Made by a program: the position numbers and the translations under genes. From NCBI GenBank assembly GCA_036336695.1, contig JAYZFQ010000143.1, forward strand, positions 1 to 15,269: a DNA stretch of 15,269 bases, given 5' to 3'. The first letter of the stretch is position 1, and each line of letters begins with the position of its first letter. This document shows, piece after piece, positions 6,786 to 13,570 of this stretch. The DNA comes from GCA-2729515 sp036336695 (GTDB taxonomy: Bacteria; Myxococcota_A; UBA9160; SMWR01). The notes under the pieces were generated by a model. That model saw only the letters and a list, made by a program, of their open reading frames with translations. It had not been told where the DNA came from and made no database searches.

Positions 6786-7978
6786 ACCGTTTCCTCACCG
6801 TGTCGTCCGACTGCCACGCCGGGCTTCCGCCGGCCCAGTACCGCGACTACCTCGATCCCCAGTACCGCGAACGCTTCGACACCGAACTCGCCGCCCAGGA
6901 AAAGCAGCGTCAGGAAATGGAGCGGCTCTTCCTGGTGGATGAGTTCAACAAGGTCTGGAAGCGCGACAACTGGGACCTGCTGACGGGCGCCTGGGACCAC
7001 GACCGGCGCATCGAAGTTCTCGACGGCGACGGCATCGCGGCCGAAGTCGTGTTTCCCGATGGCGTGACCGAGTTCAACAGCCCGCCCTTCGAGGCCGGCC
7101 TCGGCCTGGCCACCGAAGGCGTCGAGCCCGAACTGCAGTGGGCCGGCGCACGCTCCCACAACCGCTGGGTCTCGGAATTGTGCCAGATGGCGCCGGAGCG
7201 TCACATCGGCCTGGCCGTGGTGCCGGCGCTCTGGGACGTGGAAGAAGCCGTGCGCGAGGTGCACTGGGCGCGGGAGCAGGGACTCCGCGGCATCCTGCTC
7301 CCCGTGATGTGGGGCAACCGCCCGCCCTATCACCTGCGCTGCTACGACCCGCTCTGGGCCGCCTGCGTCGAGAACGACCTCGTGGTCCACTTCCACTCGG
7401 GTCCGGGGCCCCAGACCGACTACTTCGCCATGGAGCCCGACGGCTCCCTCGCGACCGGCGGCGTCGGGATCTACGTCTCCGAGGTGTGCTGGTGGCTGGT
7501 GCGCCCGGTCACCTTCATGATCTGGGGCGGCGTGTTCGAGCGCTTCCCGACCCTGCGCGCCGCGTTGACCGAAGGCTCGTGCATCTGGGTGCCCGAGTAC
7601 CTGAAGCTTCTCGACCACCGCGCCACCGCCCATCACACCAACGCCAAGATGGGCGACTACACGAGCCACCTGAAGCTCAAGCCGAGCGAGTACTTCTACC
7701 GCAACGTGGCCGTGGGAGCTTCGGTCCTGGCGCGGCGGGAAGCCGAGGAACGCGCGGCGATCGGCCTGGAATGCCTGATGTGGGGCAGCGACTACCCCCA
7801 CCCCGAAGGCGCCTGGCCCGCCACCCAGAAGCAGATGGTCGAATCGCTCCACGGCCTGCCCGAAGCCGACATCGCCGCAATTCTCGGCGGCAACGCGGCG
7901 CGGTTCTACGGCCTCGACACAGAAAAACTCGCGCCGATCGTGGCGCGAATCGGTCCCGAAAAGAAACTGTTCGAGTAA
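6782..7978 (+). CDS. Amidohydrolase-2 family enzyme A
   Basis: Metal-dependent TIM-barrel enzyme of the amidohydrolase-2 family (PF04909 type), 398 aa. This family includes ACMSD, resorcylate-type decarboxylases and hydrolases of ring-cleavage products. Putative metal and catalytic residues are Asp10 and His12 in SSDCHAG, His203/His205 in VVHFHSG and Asp337 in MWGSDYPHPEG. The stretch WGGVFERFPTLRAALTEG (248-265) is also typical. No signal peptide is seen, so it should be cytoplasmic. ATG 6782 overlaps the tetR stop and is preceded by a GGGAG stretch inside the end of tetR. The reading frame stays open upstream, but that part is a shadow of tetR. It is paralogous to the enzyme at 8848-10002, sharing the motifs SxDCHAG, HxHSG and LMWGSDYPHxEG. 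Whether it hydrolyses or decarboxylates cannot be decided from the sequence. Confidence 0.93.
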   Translation: MNRFLTVSSDCHAGLPPAQYRDYLDPQYRERFDTELAAQEKQRQEMERLFLVDEFNKVWKRDNWDLLTGAWDHDRRIEVLDGDGIAAEVVFPDGVTEFNSPPFEAGLGLATEGVEPELQWAGARSHNRWVSELCQMAPERHIGLAVVPALWDVEEAVREVHWAREQGLRGILLPVMWGNRPPYHLRCYDPLWAACVENDLVVHFHSGPGPQTDYFAMEPDGSLATGGVGIYVSEVCWWLVRPVTFMIWGGVFERFPTLRAALTEGSCIWVPEYLKLLDHRATAHHTNAKMGDYTSHLKLKPSEYFYRNVAVGASVLARREAEERAAIGLECLMWGSDYPHPEGAWPATQKQMVESLHGLPEADIAAILGGNAARFYGLDTEKLAPIVARIGPEKKLFE

Positions 7979-7997
7979 CACGACAAGGAGATCCCCG

Positions 7998-8768
7998 ATG
8001 TCCGACGACGCCCCGAAGATCAACCCCGGCGACATTGCCGGCTGGCCGATCCTCAAGATCACCTATCGCACCGATGCGGAGAAGATCGCCGCACTCCTGC
8101 CTCCGGGCATCGACCCCGGCAAGGAGCCGAACGTGCACCTCAACATCTACAACGTGCCGGTTCCCAACGAGCCGGAATACGGCATCTTCATGACCGTCGA
8201 CGCCGACTACCGCGGCACGCCCGGCATGTACGCCATCGGCTACGGCATCGACCAGGAGTCGGCCGTGTTCATCAGCAAGGAGATGAACGGCCAGCCGAAG
8301 TTTCCGTGCGACGTCACCTACTACCGGATGGGCAACCAGGTGACGGCTCGGTGCAGCCACCAGGGCTACACCTTCGTCGAGTTCTCGGGCACGGTCACGG
8401 GACCGAACCCGGACCGGCCCCAGTACGAAGAGAACGAGTGGTGGGTGAAGGTGTCGCGCGCAGTCGGCGGCGCGGAGAAGAGCTACGACTTCCCGCCCCA
8501 CGTGGTGAAGGTGCACAGCACCTACGGCACGACCTACCGCGAAGACGTGGACGGGCAACTGCGGCTCCTCGAGAGCCCCTGGGATCCGATCGCGGAACTC
8601 CTGCCCCAGCGCGAAATGGTGTCGGTCATCCTCGACACGCCGACCTGGCTCGGGCGCGAGATCACGCTCGAAAGCCCCCTCGACCCGGATGCCTTCTGGC
8701 CCCACGCCGACACGATCGGCGGCTCGCGCTGGCCCGGCGAAATGGGCGGCCCGCGCAAGAACCGCTAG
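7998..8768 (+). CDS. Acetoacetate decarboxylase-fold protein
   Basis: 256-aa protein of the acetoacetate decarboxylase (ADC) superfamily. In the classical enzyme a lysine forms a Schiff base with a beta-keto acid and releases CO2. Here the matching segment is SKEMNGQPKFP (93-103), with Lys101 as the likely Schiff-base lysine. The next residue is Phe102, where the clostridial enzyme has a second lysine that lowers the pKa of the first. The chemistry may therefore differ (aldolase, dehydratase or another decarboxylase). Other typical parts are the N-terminal YRTDAEKIAALLPPGIDP (23-40) and the EFSGTVTG strand (128-135). A clear AAGGAG sits 7 bases before the ATG. It follows amidohydrolase A by 19 bases, and a strong hairpin separates it from the next gene. 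A role on a keto-acid intermediate of this operon is inferred. Confidence 0.9.
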   Translation: MSDDAPKINPGDIAGWPILKITYRTDAEKIAALLPPGIDPGKEPNVHLNIYNVPVPNEPEYGIFMTVDADYRGTPGMYAIGYGIDQESAVFISKEMNGQPKFPCDVTYYRMGNQVTARCSHQGYTFVEFSGTVTGPNPDRPQYEENEWWVKVSRAVGGAEKSYDFPPHVVKVHSTYGTTYREDVDGQLRLLESPWDPIAELLPQREMVSVILDTPTWLGREITLESPLDPDAFWPHADTIGGSRWPGEMGGPRKNR

Positions 8769-8777
8769 AGGAACGCA

Positions 8778-8809
8778 GCCGGGGGGCGGGCTTCGCGACG
8801 CCCCCCGGC
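8778..8809 (+). other. Strong GC-rich intergenic hairpin inside the operon
   Basis: A perfect 11-bp inverted repeat, GCCGGGGGGCG (8778-8788) and CGCCCCCCGGC (8799-8809), with a 10-base loop. It fills much of the 79-base gap between the ADC-fold gene and amidohydrolase B. There is no T-run after it, so it is more likely a partial terminator, an RNA-processing site or an mRNA-stability element than a full stop. Confidence 0.6.
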
Positions 8810-8847
8810 ACCCCCTTCGCCGCGCCCACTCCGAAAGGGAAGACCCG

Positions 8848-10002
8848 ATGTCGAACGTGACCATCATCAGCGCCGACTGCCACGCCGGCGCCCAGCCCGA
8901 GACCTACCGCAAGTATCTCCCCACGAAACTCCACGACGCCTACGAGACGTGGTGGAAGGCGTTCGAGGCGGAGATGGAGGAACGCCGCGGCACGTTCTTC
9001 GACGAGGAGGCCCAGGACGCGCACGAGAAGAACGAGTCGGTCGTGGCCGGCGGAATCGAGGGCGAGTGGGACCCGGACACGCGGCTGCGCGAACTCGAAG
9101 GCGACGGCATTGCCGGCGAGGTGATCTTTCCCCAGATGGCGCCGTTCGGCGCCGGTCTCATGCAATACCGCACGCCGGTCGACCCGGCCCAGAACCTCGA
9201 AGGCATGCGCGCCTACAACCGCTGGCTCGCCGACCTGTGCCAGGCGAACCCGGGCCGACGCGCCGGCATCGCGCTCATCACCATCGAAGACCTCGACGTC
9301 GCGGTGAAGGAAGTGCACTCCGCGAAGGAAATGGGCTTGTGGGGCGGCATCATGCTTCCATCGGGTACGGGCGACAATCCCTACTACCACGACTCGCGTT
9401 ACGAACCGCTCTGGGCAGTTTGCGAAGAACTCGAAATGCCCGTGCATACCCACTCGGGTTGGGCGTTCGACTACGGCGACGGGCCGGCCGCCACGGCCAT
9501 GTTCATCAGCGAAGTGGCGTGGTTCGCCCACCGCCCGTTCACCTGTTTCCTCTGGGCCGGCGTCTTCGAGCGCTACCCGAACCTGAAGCTCGTGATGACG
9601 GAACAGGGTTGCTCCTGGATTCTCGAAACCCTGCGGATGTTCGAGCGCCAGTACGACATGCCGCTGTTCAAGTACTTCCACGCCGATCTCACTCTCCGCC
9701 CGACCGAGTACTTCCAGCGCCAGTGCTACATCGGCGCCTCCATGCTGAGCCCCGAGGACTGCGCCCTGCGCGACCAGGTCGGCGTCGACAAGCTGATGTG
9801 GGGCTCGGACTACCCGCACATGGAGGGCACCTGGCCCCACACGGCCGAAAAGCTCCGGGCCACCTTCGGCACGGTTGCCGAGAACGAGACACGCGCGATG
9901 CTCGGAGAAAACGCCCTCGATGTCTTCGGCTTCGACCGTGCAGCGGTGAAGGAAGCCACCGCCAAGATCGGCCCGAAGCTCGAGGACATCGCCACGGCCT
10001 AG
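8848..10002 (+). CDS. Amidohydrolase-2 family enzyme B
   Basis: Second amidohydrolase-2 enzyme of the operon, 384 aa. Metal-site candidates are Asp10 and His12 in SADCHAG, His200 and His202 in VHTHSG, and Asp321 in MWGSDYPHMEG. WAGVFERYPNLKLVMTEQG (236-254) is conserved with enzyme A. Compared with enzyme A, the insertion between residues about 35 and 75 is acidic and clearly diverged, as is the segment after the second His pair. This suggests a different substrate or a different step of the same pathway, or a heteromeric partner. The start ATG 8848 follows an AAGGGA purine stretch. The gene sits 79 bases after the ADC-fold gene and 33 before the Rieske oxygenase gene. It has no signal peptide. 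As with enzyme A, hydrolysis and non-oxidative decarboxylation are both possible. Confidence 0.93.
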   Translation: MSNVTIISADCHAGAQPETYRKYLPTKLHDAYETWWKAFEAEMEERRGTFFDEEAQDAHEKNESVVAGGIEGEWDPDTRLRELEGDGIAGEVIFPQMAPFGAGLMQYRTPVDPAQNLEGMRAYNRWLADLCQANPGRRAGIALITIEDLDVAVKEVHSAKEMGLWGGIMLPSGTGDNPYYHDSRYEPLWAVCEELEMPVHTHSGWAFDYGDGPAATAMFISEVAWFAHRPFTCFLWAGVFERYPNLKLVMTEQGCSWILETLRMFERQYDMPLFKYFHADLTLRPTEYFQRQCYIGASMLSPEDCALRDQVGVDKLMWGSDYPHMEGTWPHTAEKLRATFGTVAENETRAMLGENALDVFGFDRAAVKEATAKIGPKLEDIATA

Positions 10003-10035
10003 CCCGCTTTCCCCTTCGGCAATCCCTGGCCCGTC

Positions 10036-10977
10036 ATGGCGCGCTTTCCCTTCGGCATCCCGAACAGCTGGTACCTGCTCGCCTACTCCGACGAGCTGGC
10101 TCCCGGCGCGGTCCTGCCCCTCCGAGCCCTGGACCGCGACCTGGTCGCGTTTCGCAGCGACGCGGGCAAAGCCGCGGTGCTCGACGCCCATTGCCCGCAC
10201 CTGGGCGCCCACCTCGGCATCGGTGGCACCGTCGCGGGCGACACCCTCCAGTGCCCCTTCCACGGCTGGCGCTGGCGCACCGATGGAACGTGCGCCGCGA
10301 TTCCCTACGCGAAACGCATTCCGCAGCAGGCGCGCATCGAGAGCTACCCGGTGGTCGAGCGCAACGGCATGGTCTTCGCCTGGTACCACGCATCGGGCGA
10401 GCCCCCCGAATTCGAGCTTCCGGACATCCCGGAATGGCACGACCCGGAATTCTTGCGCCCGTGGCTTCGCTCGGAGTGGACCCTGAAGACCCATCCGCAG
10501 GAGATGGCGGAAAACGGCATCGACTGGCCCCACTTCGAGCGCGTGCACGGCATGGCGATGCCCGAAGACCGCGCTCACGACTTCCGGGCCGGGGTGTACA
10601 CCTGGAGAGTCGGCACGAGCAAATCCGTCAGCACCCTCGAGGGCCTCAACGACGACCTGGTGATCGAGGGAGAGAACTGGGGCCTGGGCTACAGCTGGCT
10701 GCGCCAGCGCGGCCACTTCGAAACCGTCGTAGCGACGGGACTCACGCCGATCGATGCGGAAACGACGCGGGTGCGCATGGGCGTGATCGCCCGGCGCGGC
10801 GACCGCGACGCGGAAACGCTGCGCCAAGAACTTCGCGCCTACATGGACGAACACGCCGTCGTCGCCACCCAGGACTTCACGATCTGGGAGAACAAGCAGT
10901 TCCGGTCGTCACCGCTGCTCTGCGACGGCGACGGTCCCATCGCCGAATTCCGCGCCTGGGCCGCCCAGTTCTATTGA
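10036..10977 (+). CDS. Rieske non-heme iron oxygenase, KshA/DAF-36-like
   Basis: Oxygenase component of a Rieske-type monooxygenase or desaturase, 313 aa. The Rieske cluster is bound by Cys53 and His55 in CPHLGAHLG and by Cys73 and His76 in CPFHGW. The mononuclear iron site is visible as ENGIDWPHFERVH (159-171), giving His166 and His171, with Asp280 in QDFTIWENKQF as the third ligand. Asp163 would be the residue linking the two centres between subunits. This spacing, the CPHLGAHLG pattern and the IPYAKRIP stretch (89-96) resemble 3-ketosteroid 9-alpha-hydroxylase (KshA) and DAF-36/Neverland sterol desaturases. A sterol-like or bulky hydrophobic substrate is therefore plausible but unproven. 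No reductase partner is encoded nearby. ATG 10036 lacks a good ribosome binding site, so translation may depend on coupling to the upstream gene. It is the last gene of the operon. Confidence 0.93.
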   Translation: MARFPFGIPNSWYLLAYSDELAPGAVLPLRALDRDLVAFRSDAGKAAVLDAHCPHLGAHLGIGGTVAGDTLQCPFHGWRWRTDGTCAAIPYAKRIPQQARIESYPVVERNGMVFAWYHASGEPPEFELPDIPEWHDPEFLRPWLRSEWTLKTHPQEMAENGIDWPHFERVHGMAMPEDRAHDFRAGVYTWRVGTSKSVSTLEGLNDDLVIEGENWGLGYSWLRQRGHFETVVATGLTPIDAETTRVRMGVIARRGDRDAETLRQELRAYMDEHAVVATQDFTIWENKQFRSSPLLCDGDGPIAEFRAWAAQFY

Positions 10978-11002
10978 CGGGACGCGCAGTAGAGTCGACC
11001 GC

Positions 11003-11731
11003 CTAGCGAACTCGCTTGAGGAAGCCCATCGGGTTCGAAGTCATGAGGTGTCGCTCCCGGGAGCGGTCGGGCTCGAAGGCATCGTTTTCCGCCAGAAAGG
11101 CTTCCACGGCTTCGTAGGGGCCGGGGCCGAAGTCCGGCCAGGTCGGATGTCCGTTCACCGCGCCGTCCTGCACGATGATGTAGCTACCCACGGGAACCAG
11201 CGGCGCGTAGGCCCGCAACTCTTCGAGCACGTGGTCCCGCGCGTGGTTGGAGTCGAGAATCACCAGGGTCCGCTTTCCTTCGGCGCGGCGCGTGACCGCC
11301 TCCACCACCTTCGGGTGGGTCGAACTCCCGACGAGAAACTCCACCTTTTCCTGGACGATGGGAAGCCGGCGGGCGTCTTCGGACTGGTTCTTTACGTCGA
11401 TCGTGACGATGCGGCCTTCCGGGTTGATCTGCTCCATCAGCGTGGCCCAGAGCGCCGCACTCCCACCGCGGTGGGTTCCCGCCTCGATCACCAGGTCTGG
11501 CTTCACTTCCCAGAGAATTTCCTGGGTCACCCAGACATCGAACGGGTTCTGCCAGGCCGGAATCCCAAACCACGTGTTGGCCTGCCACGTGTTCGGATCG
11601 TCGCTCCACGCGATCGAGAAGCGGTCGGCGATGGCCTGCTTCGAGTTCAGTTGCCAGAGTTGCCAGCCATCCACCGCGACCAAGGCGGCAATCAGGAGCC
11701 AGGGAACCGACACGAGAATTCGTTCGCGCAC
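11003..11731 (-). CDS. CmcI-type SAM-dependent methyltransferase with N-terminal membrane anchor
   Basis: 242-aa protein of the cephalosporin hydroxylase (CmcI)/rhamnosyl O-methyltransferase family, SAM-dependent enzymes that usually methylate sugar or small-molecule hydroxyls. The SAM-binding motif is DLVIEAGTHRGGSAALWA (79-96). Further family parts are IVTIDVKNQ (108-116), LVILDSNHARDHV (156-168), YIIVQDGAVN (184-193) and the C-terminal TSNPMGFLKR (231-240). Residues about 5-20 are hydrophobic (ILVSVPWLLIAALVAV) and predict a single membrane anchor or uncleaved signal, which soluble CmcI lacks. The start was set at GTG 11731, 5 bases after the stop of the upstream amidohydrolase gene; GTG 11713 is the alternative, and longer versions only read through that gene in a shadow frame. 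CmcI binds metal through an Asp and an Asp/Glu pair; here the pair is Gln188-Asp189. The substrate is unknown. It ends 25 bases from the convergent Rieske gene. Confidence 0.85.
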   Translation of the reverse strand: MRERILVSVPWLLIAALVAVDGWQLWQLNSKQAIADRFSIAWSDDPNTWQANTWFGIPAWQNPFDVWVTQEILWEVKPDLVIEAGTHRGGSAALWATLMEQINPEGRIVTIDVKNQSEDARRLPIVQEKVEFLVGSSTHPKVVEAVTRRAEGKRTLVILDSNHARDHVLEELRAYAPLVPVGSYIIVQDGAVNGHPTWPDFGPGPYEAVEAFLAENDAFEPDRSRERHLMTSNPMGFLKRVR

Positions 11732-11736
11732 GCGAC

Positions 11737-13443
11737 CTAGCTCGCTTCCTGGGCTCCCCGCACGAGCTTGCCCGGCAAGGCACCGGTCGTCTCGCCGTCC
11801 TCCTGAATCGCCTCGCCGGCAACGAAGGTCATGCGGTACCCCTCGGCGCGTTGGACCAGGCGCTTGCCGCCCGCCGGCAGGTCGTACTGCATGTCCGGCC
11901 GCAACACGCGGAGCGCGTCGAAATCGATCAGGTTCACATCGGCGCGCAGGCCGGGGACCAGGAGCCCCCGATCGCGGAGACCCACGAGTTCCGCAGTGTC
12001 GCGGGTCTGCCGTTTCACGAGCCACTCGAGGGGCAGACCCTCTCCACGCCTGCGGTCCCGGGCCCAGTGAGTGAGGAGATAGGTCGGAAAACTCGCGTCG
12101 GAGATGAAGCTCACGTGGGCACCGCCATCGCCCAGACCGGGAACGGTAAGCGGGTGGAGCAACATCTCCCGGGACACGTCCGAGTTGCCGGCGTTGTAGT
12201 TGAGCACGGGCCAGTAGACCTGGGCGCGGCCGTCTTCTCCGAGGAGCGTGTCGAGGGCGAGTTCCGTGGGAGAAACGCCCGCGTCACGGGCACGACTGGC
12301 GATCGAAGTGCTCGGATCCGGCTCGTAGTCGGGCGGGTCTCGGAAGGCGAACAGTCGCTCCCAGGGACCCAGCACCCCCGACGGCCCCTCGCCACGATCC
12401 TCCTGGCACAAGCGCTTGCGACGCGCCGGGTCGCGCAGGGCCGCGACCCGGGCTTCCAAGGGGAGATCGGCGACTTCACGATAAGCCGGATGCATCACGA
12501 AGGGGTGCAGCGTGCTTTCGAGACCCATGATGACGCCGATCGGTCGAGGCGCGACCTGGCCGCGCAGGGTGGCGCCCTCGCGGTTCGCCGCTTCCATCAA
12601 TTCGAGCAGACGACGCCACTGGTCGGGGTCGGCGTCGGTCTGGACCAGGCTGATCGAAACGAGGCGGCCGCTCTGGACGGACATTTCGCGGATCAGCGCG
12701 AACTCCTCTTCCAGGTCGGTGAAGTCGCAAACGATTTCGAAGACGCCCTTTCCGGCCTCCCCCAGAGCCCGGGCGATACCCCAGAGTTCAGGCGCCGTCG
12801 CCGTCAGGCTCGGCGTGGGTTCGCCATCGACGGTGCGGTGGTTCCGGGTTCGTGACGTCGTGAAGCCGAGTGCGCCGGCCTCGATTCCCTCGCGGACGAG
12901 GCGCGCCATCTCGGCGATTTCCGCCTCGGTCGGCACTTCCCGGTGATCGGCGCCGCGCTCGTCCATGACGTAGGCCCGCAGCGCGCCGTGCGGAAACTGG
13001 GCCGCAATGTCGAGGGTGTGGGGCACGCGTTCGAGCGCGTCGAGGTATTCGGGGAAACTCTCCCAGTCCCACTTCAGGCCCTCGGCGAGCGCCGTTCCGG
13101 GAATGTCTTCCACACCTTCCATCAGGCCGATGAGCCAGTCGTGTTTGTCCGGACTCGCCGGCGCGAAACCGACGCCGCAATTGCCCATGACGGCGGTGGT
13201 GACTCCGTGCCAACAAGACGGCGCGAGTTCGGAATCCCAGGTGGCCTGACCGTCGTAGTGCGTGTGGACATCCACGAACCCGGGGGTGACGAGCAGCCCG
13301 TCGGCATCGATCTCCCGGCGACCCGACCCCTCGACGCTGCCGACGGCGACGATGCGGTCGCCCGCGAGGGCAAGATCCCCGCGCCGGGGCGCGGTACCCG
13401 TCCCATCTACCAGCGTGCCGCCTCGAATCACGACATCGTGCAT
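11737..13443 (-). CDS. N-acyl-D-amino-acid deacylase-like amidohydrolase
   Basis: 568-aa amidohydrolase of the D-aminoacylase/amidohydrolase-3 group. It starts with a typical small beta domain (MHDVVIRGGTLVDGTG) leading to the metal motif DVHTHYDGQ (His60, His62), then GNCGVGFAPA with Cys89, the bridging-type Cys of D-aminoacylases, and GDGGAH with Asp439 as the catalytic Asp. Between residues 203 and 312 there is no histidine at all, although D-aminoacylases use two histidines in that stretch for the second metal. Its reaction may therefore not be deacylation of D-amino acids; a cyclic amide, ester or another N-acyl substrate is possible. ATG 13443 was chosen because AGGAGG sits 5 bases upstream; the open frame to 13692 has no such support. 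The CmcI-type methyltransferase gene follows 5 bases after the stop, forming a two-gene operon. Confidence 0.9.
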   Translation of the reverse strand: MHDVVIRGGTLVDGTGTAPRRGDLALAGDRIVAVGSVEGSGRREIDADGLLVTPGFVDVHTHYDGQATWDSELAPSCWHGVTTAVMGNCGVGFAPASPDKHDWLIGLMEGVEDIPGTALAEGLKWDWESFPEYLDALERVPHTLDIAAQFPHGALRAYVMDERGADHREVPTEAEIAEMARLVREGIEAGALGFTTSRTRNHRTVDGEPTPSLTATAPELWGIARALGEAGKGVFEIVCDFTDLEEEFALIREMSVQSGRLVSISLVQTDADPDQWRRLLELMEAANREGATLRGQVAPRPIGVIMGLESTLHPFVMHPAYREVADLPLEARVAALRDPARRKRLCQEDRGEGPSGVLGPWERLFAFRDPPDYEPDPSTSIASRARDAGVSPTELALDTLLGEDGRAQVYWPVLNYNAGNSDVSREMLLHPLTVPGLGDGGAHVSFISDASFPTYLLTHWARDRRRGEGLPLEWLVKRQTRDTAELVGLRDRGLLVPGLRADVNLIDFDALRVLRPDMQYDLPAGGKRLVQRAEGYRMTFVAGEAIQEDGETTGALPGKLVRGAQEAS

Positions 13444-13448
13444 ATCCG

Positions 13449-13454
13449 CCTCCT
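13449..13454 (-). promoter_or_regulatory. Ribosome binding site deciding the deacylase-like start
   Basis: AGGAGG on the minus strand, 5 bases before ATG 13443. It fixes this start over the longer open frame that runs up to 13692. Confidence 0.8.
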
Positions 13455-13526
13455 CGGAGAGTCCGCCGGTGGATGATCGCACAGATCGCGACACGCCGGA
13501 CGCGGCTCGGGGCTTACCCCGGGGCG

Positions 13527-13535
13527 TGGTATCGT
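13527..13535 (+). promoter_or_regulatory. Possible extended -10 element of the repeat-protein gene
   Basis: TGGTATCGT fits the TGnTATAAT extended -10 pattern at 4 of 6 core bases plus the TG. It lies 35 bases before ATG 13571. No -35 box is recognisable. A small CGGGG/CCCCG hairpin (13508-13521) lies just upstream. Low confidence. Confidence 0.25.
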
Positions 13536-13570
13536 GAGCACCTCGTTCCAGCGACGAAGGAACCCGATCC

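Noticed and set aside
8662..10854. 730-codon minus-strand frame opposite amidohydrolase B and the Rieske gene.
   Set aside because: Antisense shadow with Val/His/Gly-rich composition and no recognisable domain.
10978..11002. Terminator between the convergent Rieske and methyltransferase genes.
   Set aside because: Only a very short AGCGA/TCGCT symmetry with a 2-base centre is present; it cannot form a convincing hairpin.
8949..11006. 685-codon plus-strand frame over amidohydrolase B and the Rieske gene.
   Set aside because: Arg/His-rich frame-shifted shadow of two recognised enzymes.
11740..12025. Longer N-terminus for the CmcI-type methyltransferase.
   Set aside because: The extra residues are an Arg/Pro-rich shadow of the upstream amidohydrolase gene; GTG 11731 lies directly after that gene's stop.
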